Assembly (NCBI GenBank): GCA_003194525.1
Contig: NBIV01000729.1
Span: 1-44,763 of the forward strand
Origin: Gracilariopsis chorda
Lineage: Eukaryota > Rhodophyta > Florideophyceae > Gracilariales > Gracilariaceae
DNA length: 44,763 nt
Direction: 5' to 3'
Part shown: positions 19,189 through 28,399 of the stretch, piece by piece
Layout of the letters: the number at the start of each line of letters is the position of its first letter
How positions within the stretch are numbered: position 1 is the stretch's first letter
Notes under the pieces: generated by a model
What the model saw: only the letters and a program-made list of their open reading frames with translations
Database searches by the model: none
What the model was told of the DNA's origin: nothing
Position numbers and translations under genes: made by a program

Positions 19189-20406
19189 TCAACACGGTTC
19201 TCCCACTACAAGGACTCCAAGTACTCTAGATGCCTTTCTCTTCATATTAGCCTTAGTGAAGATGTGACAACGAGCTGCAGGTATCTTCTGGCAGATTTCG
19301 CGGCAGTGCGGACAGATCCACGTTCCGCTCGCCTTTGCACTTTCAAAGTCCCATTACAACTCTCCGAAGCACGGTCGACACACCGCCTTCCGACACTTGC
19401 GATACGTATGCAGGTTCGCACAGAAGATATTTTCCGACTTCTGAGTGCGGGCGCAGACGCGACAGAAGCGCGACGGACCGCGCAGCAACGGAGAGAGAGG
19501 AGGTGAGCGTGGCTTCTTTCTTAACGGTGGAGTTAGTGGAATTGGCAGCGATGGTTGAGGCGCCAGATGCACTTGTAGGAGCGTTGGTGGCGCCTGAAGC
19601 GGTGCTTGAGATGGGGGGGCTAGTGGCACGGCGGCAGTCAGCGGTGACGGCGATGTGGTGCTGAGATAGGCGGTGGCGTGCAGGTGCGGAGTAGGCGGTG
19701 TGGTAGGAGGGGCATGCGAGAGTGCTCGCTCACAGCGACGAGACGTGATCGCCTCGAGTTCGGCCACAATATCCTCGTGCTGCGAAGACGGCTGCTTCTG
19801 GGGCGGCGAGGGCAAGAAAAAGTCCGGGAAAAAGCCATGCTCAGGAGCCCGAAGCGGTGTTTGAGGTGGGGGGTCGGGTGGCGCGGCGGCAGTTAGCGGT
19901 GACGGCGATGTGCGGCTGAGATGCGCAGTGGCGTGCAGGTGCGGAGTAGGCGGTGGGGGAGGAGGGGCATGCGAGAGTGCTCGCTCACAGCGACGAGACA
20001 TGATCGCCTCGAGTTCGGCCACAATATCCTCGTGCTGCGAAGACGGCTGCTTCTGGGGCGGCGAGGGCAAGAAAAAGTCCGGAAAAAAGCCATGCTCAGG
20101 CGCCCGAAGCGGTGTTTGAGGTGGGGGGTCGGGTGGCGCGGCGGCAGTTAGCGGTGACGGCGATGTGCGGCTGAGATGCGCAGTGGCGTGCAGGTGCGGA
20201 GTAGGCGGTGGGGGAGGAGGGGCAGGCGTACGGCAACGACACGCGATCCACACGATTGCGGCCACAGAATCTTTGTCCCGCGAAGGCGGCTGCCTTTCGG
20301 ACGGCAGAGGGAAGAGAGAGGATACAGAAACGTCCTGCTCACGCACGAGGGCGAGGTCAGCCTCCGTGAACACAAGCCAAGGCAACCAAGCTTGCGTGGG
20401 CGGCAT
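19189..20406 (-). pseudogene. Proline-rich protein with internal 85-residue repeats and CDCA7-like zf-4CXXC_R1 zinc finger, stop inside finger (copy A)
   Basis: ATG 20406 opens 350 codons. Residues 1-60 are ordinary (MPPTQAWLPWLVFTEADLAL). An 85-residue, 255-bp unit follows, repeated almost perfectly (two full copies plus a diverged third), with the block EHGFFPDFFLPSPPQKQPSS and IVAELEAI before a cluster of prolines. The C-terminus begins a zinc finger: CRVC, C, C, then CRPCFGEL, where TAA 19354-19356 intervenes. The same phase then resumes with WDFESAKASGTWICPHCREI (CPHC-REIC) and ends at TGA 19189-19191. The order C-x2-C ... C-x2-C ... W-x-C-P-x-C-R-x-x-C matches the zf-4CXXC_R1 finger. 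In CDCA7, that finger partners the HELLS remodeller in heterochromatin and DNA methylation maintenance. The TAA sits where the family usually has a tyrosine-containing linker, and both copies have it. A different Cys-rich finger (RING/PHD type) is the alternative. Confidence 0.6.
19640..20222. repeat. 255-bp direct repeats inside the proline-rich gene (copy A)
   Basis: Segments offset by exactly 255 bases are nearly identical across 19680-20222: two full copies and a third that diverges at both ends. The length is a multiple of three, so the frame is kept. In copy B the same repeats (37390-37920) differ by many one-base indels. Confidence 0.9.
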
Positions 20407-21225
20407 ATCTAGAGGAAGAGTGTTGTCGGCGATGTGGGTGACGTTTAAGGCGGCGGGGCGGAATGGGACGGTGGAGTTGGCGGAGAGCGCGTGGGTGTGA
20501 GAGTGGGGAGGGGTATGGGGAGCGATGTGGAGAGTTTCGGGCGGACGTCAAGCTGGCGACGAGCGTGCTTTAAGAAGGCAGTGCGAACGAGCGCGCGCCC
20601 GGTGCATTCAAGCCTCGTCTGGTGATCTAGCCCTCGTATCATATCATCTGTTTTTCGAGTTTTACAGCATCATGAATCCAGGCCATGCAGCGTGGAGCTC
20701 TCTGAGAAAGAGTCACTCTCGGCCCAGTGGTAGTTCTGGTTTGACAGTGTCACTCTCATCCTGAGATTGTATTTGTCAGAAAAACTCGAGATCTTCCGCT
20801 GCCAAGGTCTGGCTCCACGACGCCCGTTCTTTCACTTCTGGACTAGAATAGCACCTCGACGCACGCAGATTTCAATCTTTTCATCACCAATGCCAAGCGT
20901 TTTGCAGAAAGCCCTGTACTCAGAAATGCCGCTGCGTTCATTCGGATTGTGCTTTGCTATTATTTCTAGAACGGGCAGGCTCGTGGTGGAAGTGAACGGC
21001 AGCCCTGAGGGCTGCTGTTCGCTTCTTGTCACGCAAACGATACATCCTCAAACGCGTCAGATTTGTGCCCTAATTTCCTGTTGACTGCCACCCACTTGTT
21101 CTCCGCTAAGCCATGCCAAGTGTTGATCAGTAAGGTCACCCAATCCTTCACTATGCCCCGTTGCTTAGGGCCAAATGAAAAGTCTTGCGATTATTCGTGT
21201 GCTCTTCTTCCGCCGAGCAGGAAAG
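20407..21225. other. Unassigned stretch (copy A)
   Basis: A 66-codon minus-strand frame (20832-21032) encodes SEQQPSGLPFTSTTSLPVLE and YRAFCKTLGIGDEKIEICVR and looks coding, but I recognise no family. The bases directly upstream of the zinc-finger gene (20407-20560) are purine-rich on the plus strand and may be its promoter or 5' leader. Confidence 0.3.
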
Positions 21226-21570
21226 AATTCCAAATTCATTAGTTTACTTGTTGTTCCCGAAAGCTCTTATGCCACAGTAGGTGCGTAGAACCCGGAGACC
21301 ACTCTTTTGGTATAGACTGCCGCCTTATCTCCACACGGACAATGGTTCCCAATTCATCTCGAAGTTTGCCATCACTTCTGCTGAGTCTCAGGACTGAAAC
21401 ATTTCTTCACCACCACCTACCACCCCCTGACCGATTGGCATACGAAATGGTTCAACAGCTGCAGCTGTCAATATACACGGGTGCAACGCACCGTTTCTTT
21501 TGCTGCTATCCGCGCCCGTCAAAAACAGCTGTTGGACCCACGTGCGCGAAAAGGACTTCAGTCTTTGGCT
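21226..21570 (+). mobile_element. Ty3/gypsy-type retrotransposon integrase remnant (copy A)
   Basis: Two frames together give the integrase catalytic core pattern: HTDNGSQFISKF (around 21335-21370), with the second catalytic aspartate, followed by KHFFTTTYHPLTDWHTK (around 21398-21450), where T-T-T-Y-H-P-Q-T-D-G-Q is the Metaviridae signature. At least two frame changes separate the pieces, and the invariant Q and G are changed to L and W. No LTRs, reverse transcriptase or RNase H are visible nearby. It is an old fragment in both copies. Confidence 0.75.
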
Positions 21571-21940
21571 TAAATCGTGATCATGAACTTTGGAACGGGT
21601 CTGTCTCCGGGCTCAAGAATAGAGCACTTCGGGCACCTCGATGGTTTCCTCGGTGGAATTGCGTATTCTGATCTTCTTGGTCCAAGGTTAGTCGCTAGGA
21701 GATTGCGATCAGGGCGCACCAAATTCGTGATGAGCCTGTTATGTCTTTTTTCATACGCGATGCAACAAGTCGAATTTATCTTATCCGCGGGTTGCTACAG
21801 AGGGACTGAGTTTGTTCTACGTTGTATTTTGTCAAAAGTGCGAAGCAAGGCATTATCCGTGGAAGGCGCTGTTATCGGATGAATCTTTAAAAGAGCTACA
21901 GATGTTTGAAGCGAGGAGATAGCTATACGGGTCCTGTGTG
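21571..21940. other. Possible 3' continuation of the retroelement remnant (copy A)
   Basis: A plus-strand frame of about 100 codons (21577-21882) follows the integrase core. It could be the decayed integrase C-terminus but has no clear motif. I would not call a gene. Confidence 0.2.
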
Positions 21941-21946
21941 GTGCGA

Positions 21947-22947
21947 CTAGGCCAGCAGCGTCAGCGCAACTTCTAGCGAAACTACCCTTGATTCATCAAT
22001 TCCTACACTTGATGCTCTGATGACGAGCGTTGTGATATTTTCGTCCACTGCAATCACCATTACGTCGGCTCTACTGGCTAGCCTCACCACTGCAGGGCTA
22101 CCAAAGGCATTTGTCGTTATGAAGAGGACGTCAACATTCGCAGCCGTAGTAACTGAAGAATCTACGTCCGTCCGATTGTTGGTAACCAGATGAGGTGCTC
22201 GAGAAAGCTCAACAAGCACGCTGGACAAAACTGTATAGTCAAGCTCTTCCGCTGTTGACTTTGGTGAAACGCTGTCATCTGCTGGCAGCGGTTGAAGTGG
22301 TGGAGAATGCGCACATGTTAGGCGGAACTCTCGAGTGACAAGATGGCTGATCACTGCTTCTGCACCAGAATTCGCATCAACTGCGTTTCCAGATCGGTAG
22401 TTTGCGAGTTGTACATGATCTTCCTCAGAAAATTGGGAAACAACTGCTTAGCCTGACAGCTATGCTTTTCAAGGTGCTGGACTGAAAGCAACAAAGCCGC
22501 TGGGTCAGCGGTAGGCCCCCATGATGAAGCGCCTCCCTTCGATGACGCTATTTTGACAAATAATTGTCAAAATACGTTGTCGTGCGGTGCGTGATATCCA
22601 AGCGTAATGTAGCACGAGCAGCATCTGTGGTGTATCTATGGCGAAGGATGGTCTCTTCGGGCCTGCCTGAATCAAGTACTATTCTGAGACGATTTGATGT
22701 AGATGAAACTGGGGCTGGGACCCATTTCAATACAAGCAAATCGATCAAGAGCGTATCCTTCCACGTATAACGCATTGGAGATTGGCCAATACATTAGTGC
22801 GCCTTTCAGAACATCCGAGTGAATAATGAGCGTGTCAGTGACGCGTAGGGGAAGTCTTGCAGCCGGAAGTGAATCGCTAGCGTACCCGCCGATGGCACCC
22901 CCAACACCTGTGGGGACTATGAGCACTGTTGTATGCTGCGAACACAC
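21947..22947 (-). pseudogene. DUF3326 protein, degenerate (copy A)
   Basis: DUF3326 proteins are of unknown function; I know the family from cyanobacteria and plastid-bearing eukaryotes. The minus strand reads TTVLIVPTGVGGAIGGYASD (about 22930-22870), LKGALMYWPISNALYVEGYA and LDRFA, then after a one-base shift near 22720 NRLRIVLDSG and TTDAARATLRLDI. After further shifts come SSKGGASSWGPTADPAALL (about 22540-22480), VVSQFSEEDHVQLANYRSGN, AEAVISHLVTREF and AEELDYTVLSSVLVELSRAP. The last conserved part is ITTNAFGSPAVV and VIAVDENITTLVI, ending at 21947. The order spans the whole family. At least three frameshifts break it, and one coincides with a perfect hairpin at 22549-22574. No short intron removes the shifts. 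Confidence 0.8.
22549..22574. repeat. Perfect hairpin with 11-bp arms inside the DUF3326 relic (copy A)
   Basis: The arms TATTTTGACAA and TTGTCAAAATA flank a 4-base loop (ATAA). It falls at a point where the DUF3326 reading frame breaks, so it may be a footprint or part of a small insertion. Confidence 0.85.
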
Positions 22948-23388
22948 AACCAGTGCATCTCGACTTCGGACAGAGAGGTGACGCGGGTACTGCTACAACG
23001 CTTGAACTTTTGTGGCTCGCTTGAACTGTGAGTTTGCAAAGCCCAGGAATGTGAGAAAAGCACACGAGTGAGGTAGGCTGGGGATTCTCTGGGAGCACAT
23101 CTCGATAACGCTGGATTCTGTGAAGGGCACGTCAGTCTAGTGGGGCCAGGGAGCAGAAGTGCAGCCGCCGGTACTTCTGAACACGCTTTTCAAGACTTTC
23201 GCTGTTTGAAACGCGACGTAGACAGTGCCTACTTTCATACTCTATCTGTATCTTGTTTCTTCTGCATGTGTTCTGGTTCAGTGATAGAATTAAGGTTGAT
23301 AGAATGTATTCTATTGACACTCTTTTGTCTTGAAACATGAGAAAGCTCTTTTACCCTGCTGCTAAAGGTTATTGTTCTCGTACAAGCG
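22948..23388. other. Spacer between DUF3326 and NDUFA13 relics (copy A)
   Basis: No recognisable gene. Both neighbours lie on the minus strand, so this should contain the DUF3326 promoter and the NDUFA13 3' region. Confidence 0.4.
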
Positions 23389-24052
23389 TTAATCGTAAGA
23401 AAACGGATCTTCTCCTCCAACTGGAGGTATGAAACTCCTCAACTTTTGCACCTTTTTCCCTACCTTCCAGCTAGGGATATCCGCCATTACGTTTGATTCC
23501 CACGTGCTGTATTGTTCTGTCTACAAATAGAAGAACACATCAAGGAAGGGACGAACAGGATACGAATTGCGAGCTCCTTAGGCGTCTTTGCTCTGATTTC
23601 ATGAGGCGGTAGGAGCATATAAATCAGGGATTGACACTTACCTTTGCTACAAGACGAGCTTCATCCCTAGCTTGTAAAAATGGAATGATCGCTAAAAAGA
23701 ATGTTCTTTTTCTCTTGTTGCAAATAAATCCCTACCAAAGAAAATTGAACATGAATAGAGAGTGGGGTTGGTCAAGTCAGGGTCAGATTGATTGAGACAT
23801 GTGGAGGTTATTGGACGGATGAAATCACACATCTTCGCTTAAATTTAAAAGTACTAATGCAAGTAGAAGCTGTATGACATGACCAGCGCGGTTCCGAACA
23901 AGAGTGGGCCGGCAGCAGGCCCGATTGAGCGGGGAACATTTCTGGCAATGTTGATAGGAGCGTGTCCGCCGTTGGGAGCCACCTCCTGTTGTACGGCTCA
24001 ATGCGGCAGTGGTCTGTGCCGTGCCTCGATTGCCGTCAGCATGGACTTGCGC
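23389..24052 (-). CDS. NDUFA13/GRIM-19-like mitochondrial complex I subunit, multi-exon, possibly intact or recently lost (copy A)
   Basis: NDUFA13 is a small single-helix membrane subunit of mitochondrial complex I. Three exons can be read. The first visible exon (23985 to about 23860) follows acceptor CAACAG and gives EVAPNGGHAPINIARNVPRS, then the hydrophobic LLFGTALVMSYSF, the family's single membrane helix. The second exon (23731-23642) follows TTTTCTTTGGTAG and gives NKRKRTFFLAIIPFLQARDE and ARLVAK, matching R-A-A-R-x-x-I-x-P-x-L-Q-A-E-x-D-x-R-x-V. The third (23520-23389) gives TEQYSTWESNVMADIPSWKV and RSFIPPVGGEDPFSYD, matching E-V-M-x-D-V-P-G-W-K-V-G ... W-M-P-P, then TAA. The intron 23641-23521 (GTAAGT...TTGTAG) keeps phase 0. 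The donor of the previous intron is unclear. Upstream, a frame from ATG 24042-24040 has an in-frame TGA before the first exon, so the true start is unresolved. This is the least damaged gene of the unit. Confidence 0.7.
23521..23641 (-). other. Intron in the NDUFA13-like gene (121 nt, copy A)
   Basis: It starts GTAAGT at 23641 and ends TTCTATTTGTAG at 23521. Its removal joins GTAGCAAAG to ACAGAACAA in phase 0 and restores the conserved order of the protein. Confidence 0.8.
23642..23731 (-). other. Internal exon of the NDUFA13-like gene (copy A)
   Basis: A 90-base exon of exactly 30 codons lies between TTTTCTTTGGTAG (acceptor) and GTAAGT (donor). It encodes the conserved AIIPFLQARDEARLVAK block. 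Confidence 0.7.
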
Positions 24053-24577
24053 ACGCAGAAGATGGAGTACACCCGACACAGGCGTAGGATTTAATCACGG
24101 GAGGGATTTAATGAAAATAGCGCTTCGGTGAGCGGCTCAGATGGAAAGCGATCGCGGAGGCATGCGCATTTTCTCTACCTGCTTGCAGTACCAGGACCAC
24201 CTGTAGAATACGATAATCTAGATGATAGCAGTCATCCGAGACCCCAAACAAAGCAGAAACCTAAAACTGTGACGACGATAGGAGCAGTCCATCATCATCA
24301 TAATCATGTTTACATAGCCGTCTAGCTTCTGCACTGGGTGACACCTTTATCTCTGCTGCCCCATTCGAGAAGAAATCTATCCTTTTGGTGCATAACGGCG
24401 GAAACGTTTCAACAAATCGCATGAGTATCGTGAAAAATGTATGGTACCATTGATATCGATGTTTCCATGAGAGCAACGAGAGCACTTCAGTGGTCGTTTC
24501 GTTTCGAAACTTTCCAGGCGACTAGAGCATCATGGTGTGGTCGCCTCGACAAATCGGTCCCTACACGTAGTTGAGAA
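24053..24577. other. Unassigned end of the repeat unit (copy A)
   Basis: No gene is recognisable. A short CAT-rich run (around 24290-24310) and the palindrome GTTTCGAAAC (around 24500) are present. The first exon of the NDUFA13-like gene could lie in the first part. Confidence 0.3.
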
Positions 24578-24593
24578 ACGCCGCCGGCGGCGT
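24578..24593. repeat. 16-bp perfect palindrome near the unit end (copy A)
   Basis: ACGCCGCCGGCGGCGT equals its own reverse complement. It lies about 50 bases before the A/B junction and is repeated at 42302-42317 before the B/C junction. Confidence 0.9.
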
Positions 24594-24625
24594 CATGAGA
24601 AGGAGCTAGCAATTCACGGGTAGAT

Positions 24626-24641
24626 GTGTAGAATTCTACAC
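24626..24641. repeat. 16-bp perfect palindrome spanning the A/B junction
   Basis: GTGTAGAATTCTACAC equals its own reverse complement, and its last base is the first base of copy B. The same palindrome spans the B/C junction (42350-42365). It is absent at the left edge of copy A, where only CTACAC and GTGTAG half-sites occur further upstream. Confidence 0.9.
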
Positions 24642-25184
24642 CCCTGTCTCGTAGGTTTTTTTGTCTTTTTTTTTTTAATTGAATCATTGCAACTGTTGTG
24701 CAGTGCAATAGCACTGGAGATATGACAGTGAGGCTACAGCCGCAGGGTTGATCCGCGGTTGATGTGAACAGACGTTCAGATCTTGCTAAGTTCCAAAAGT
24801 TTGAACCTGCAATTGTTGCGGCACTTCCTCGTTGCTTTTGTGAGCACTTTCTTGCGAAGCTGGAGGTTATTGTTATGTCCCTAGCATCCTGTGGGGGCCC
24901 TTTTCCGTACAGCGTAAGAGTTCCTCATACTGCAAGTAGTTGTAGAAGAGAGGAGTGCACGAGCACAAGCTCAACAAACTTAACTTTACGACATAGCTTG
25001 AGGTCCAACCACCTCGCGCTCGTGGTTACCGCCGAATCCTACTACTCAATTTATTCTACCCGTAGAGCATAAAGCGGTTGCCAGCCGATAGGGAAGCAAA
25101 GATGAGAATTCTGGGAAGAGCAATACTTCGCGTGGTGCAATCGGCATCCATTGATAACCTAAGAACACATCTTTCGCCCCAATT

Positions 25185-26394
25185 ATGTCAAATAAGAGAG
25201 ATAGCACAGGTTTAAACGGGGCCAATCCCCATGTTGTTTCGAAGAAACCAAGGCTTGCAGATAAGGACTCGAGCAATGATGTTCACATATGTGAAGAACA
25301 AGAGCCAGCATTGGTGTCTTCAAAACTTCCCTCTACTAATTCAATGCCACGTTGTATAACATCTCGTGTGGAATCGACGGGAACAACAGGATCGTCTGTT
25401 CTGCCCGACAAGCTTGGGCAATCTCCGCCAATGCTAAAAACATCATGTAAGCATGGCATTTTCCTTCCCGGAGACTGCAAAAAAGAATACAACATTTCTG
25501 AGCTTAAGATGCCAGAGAAACTAGCGAAGCAGTATTCCCTTTCACTGATTTCATTTGAGCGGGAAATTGTAAAAGGGGTAGAGCGGAACGAGAGCATTCT
25601 GGTTGCAGCACACACGAACGTATTGAAGGCAGCGATAACGGAATACGATGGCACGAAGAGACAACCAAAGGGTAAGGTATACGTCGCCAATCAAAGCCCT
25701 CAGCAATCAAAAATATCGAGAACTTGAAGCAGAATTTAGTGATGTTAGATTGATGACCGGGGATGCAACGATAACAAGAATACCTCTTGTCTTGCAATGA
25801 CTACCAAAACTCTCAGAAGCATGCTCTACAGAGTAATTTAAGTTTTACGTGAGGTCTCTTGAGTTATTTTTTGATGCAGTTCACTATATGCGGGACAAAA
25901 AAAGAGGGGTCATGTGGGAGGAATCAATCATCCTTGTTCCGCAAACTGTCAGATTTGTACTCCTGAGCGCTACGATTCCAAACGCACGTGAATACTCGGA
26001 ATAGATTGGCCATTTGAATATCAAACGAACATAGCGCGAGCATCTCAAAATGCAGTAGCATCTCTGCACGACGAGGATCAGGATTTGCTCCAGACAACAC
26101 CCATTTTTCAACTGCTGGATCTCGGAATTGACATCCAATCTATTTCAGTAAGGGCTATTGAAATGTCTTTTCGCGACAGAGACTTTTGAGATGGGACTAA
26201 ACGTGCCAGCCAAAACAGTGCTGTTTACCAGTATCAGGCCGCTTGACGGGTTACAGTTCAGAAAGCCTGCCGGAGGCGAATACATGCAAATGAGTGGCCG
26301 GGTCGATCGTCGAGGTATTGATAAAGAGGAATCAGCAGTGCATTGTCCAAGGTTGGAAGAAGAGACCATTGCCGAAGTGGTAGTGTACAGGTGA
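25185..26394 (+). pseudogene. MTR4/SKI2-like helicase, degenerate (copy B)
   Basis: Same relic as at 7429, with the same altered Walker A region and the same frameshift before [11 protein letters not shown]. It additionally lacks 40 bases near 26137, which removes the codons for HHSGPLPVVNEVL that copy A still has. Copy A therefore keeps the ancestral state. Confidence 0.85.
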
Positions 26395-26796
26395 GGTGCA
26401 AGCCGGGCAGCAAAGCTATCATTGACATTGTTGAGGACAATGGATCGTGTCCCATACACTGTGACGCTACCCAACGTGTAATACATGCAAACATGCGTCG
26501 CTGCCTGTAATATATTGTTTCGAGAAAATGAATTTACGTGCACCTTTTTTCGCTGAACTAATGATTATGTATAGCGCTTTATATCCAGCAATAGAGATTG
26601 TTCCTGTTTGAAGTGCGTGACCAACTGTCGCGTGACCATCCCATTCCAAAGATTTCATCAATTCGGTAGGGCCACTGCGGCCAATGAGCTTGTTGCCGGG
26701 CGAGTCGCCGCAGAATTTCACGACTTATACGGCCGAGTGTTCGAGGCAAAGATAGTTGTGCCGCATTCGGAATGGGTGCCTCCGTCATGTAGCAAT

Positions 26797-27175
26797 GCCT
26801 GGCGTGCCACAAAGAAATTCTTCATCGTAGTTTACCCACCACATGTCGCGAAGCAGACGTTTCGATCTGCATGCCCACTTTACTCGCTTCGGTGATATCG
26901 CAGAATGTCAGGTCATGTACGACCATCAGACTGATAACTGGAGGGGGTTTGGCTTTGTCACGTTTACATCCGAACTAACATTCCACAAAGTGGTGGATGT
27001 AGACCACGAAATCATGCATAAACACGTCAACGTAAAGCGTGCGGAGCCGAAACAAGCGCTTGACGCAAGTCTTGGACGCGAGACAGCAGCTGCTCTACTG
27101 CCCTTTTCTTCTACTCATTCATCCACCTCTTCATTACATGTATCCTCTCAAAAGCAACAGAGTCATATGTCATGA
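26797..27175 (+). pseudogene. RRM RNA-binding protein, degenerate (copy B)
   Basis: Same relic as at 9080, with RGFGFVTF and HVNVKRAEPKQA intact and the RNP2 strand in another frame. A few substitutions separate it from copy A, for example KKFFIVVY for KKLFIVVY. Confidence 0.75.
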
Positions 27176-28399
27176 AGTTCGTAGAATTTGGAATCAAATT
27201 TTGCTGCTTCTATCCCGTATGGGTCCTAAGCATTCGCGATTCCAAATACATCTTCTATCCCGCATGCTATTTCGCCTCTTGCTCACACAACTTTCCAATG
27301 GATTTCGCCTTGCTTTGGCGTCCTGTCATGGAAGGCGGGCTCCAGCTGGACCTCTGTTCAAGCCTTCTCGTGTTGCGGTTCTGGCAAGCTGTCAATTCGT
27401 TATCACGTCAGTCAAGTGCCGTTCTAAGTCGGACAACGTCCCAAACATCTCAAGCTGGTATGAGATTCTTCACACTAGGAATTTCGTACTCTCCAGACCT
27501 GCTCAATGCCCATACGACGAGGTTTACGCAGTTTCCGCTCCACTCAACCCTCCTGCACTTAATCTTACCAACTTCATACCTAGCACAAGAACAGAACGAA
27601 AGTTTCATCCATACTCATCTATGGAACGATTTGAGGGTTCGAATCGGTAATTATACCGTGCAGTGTATATTTCCTTTTTCAGCCTCGGGACTCAGTGCCC
27701 TCTTTTCGGCTGCACAGAGTTTTGTTGGGCGGGATCACTCTCTTCAATTCTTCTCGTACTTTTGTTCTTTCTATAGAAACATACTATGTTATAACTTGTA
27801 GTTAGTGCAGCGGTTTGTGTGAAGTGGCGATGTAGTTTGGAAATTTTTGCAGCTTTGGTACATTAGCGAGATCAGGTGCCTTTCGTAAACAATTTTTGCT
27901 CCGTACCTGTCATCATGTTCAGCAAGAACAAATTGTACATCTTAAGTGAAGTCTAGCACAACTATGATAGAAGCATGGGACCGGTGGAAAGCAAATTGAG
28001 AAACAACGTGAGGGAGGTTGAGGAGTCTAACATAACTTCTGCCACAGCAATACGCAGCTGTTCGTTTTTGCAATGTGCGTTCAATGACTCCCAGTACTTT
28101 TGAGGTTACGAAAAGATCGGGTTCCAATACTACGGATGCACCAACTAGAAAGACAGAAATGCGGGATCACCCTCTTTCCCTTTACGAATCGTGAAAGAGA
28201 CAGCTACCGCTCTCAGTAAAATGCAGCGTGGCATGGAGCTGCAATGAGGATATCGGATTTGCAGCTTCTACCCCTCTGTGCGTAAATTTGTTCACAAACC
28301 CCAAATCATAACAATATTAGTAAGAGTGATGATCGAGTACGAGAACAAACTATTATTAAACCAGGCTTACAATACAACAAAGTCCTCAAAAGCTTCAAA

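Larger units (their letters stand above)
6886..24640. repeat. 17.7-kb tandem macrorepeat, copy A
   Basis: The unit from the C-run at 6886 (CCCCTGTCTCGTAGG, then T-tracts) to 24640 recurs in the same orientation at 24641 with an offset of 17,755-17,756 bases near the left end. Offsets then drift by single bases and by one 40-base difference. Copy A is 17,755 bases. Its reading frames have fewer disruptions than those in copy B, so it is the better template for reading the genes. The left flank (1-6885) is not homologous to the end of the unit, so this is the array edge. Confidence 0.95.

Noticed and set aside
19329..19358. Short intron (28 nt) removing the TAA in the zinc finger
   Set aside because: A GT...AG pair exists, but splicing it would break the phase of the CPHC-REIC half.
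6886..24640. The whole 17.7-kb unit as one giant transposon
   Set aside because: I found no transposase, replicase or terminal inverted repeats belonging to the unit as a whole. The only mobile gene inside is an old integrase fragment.
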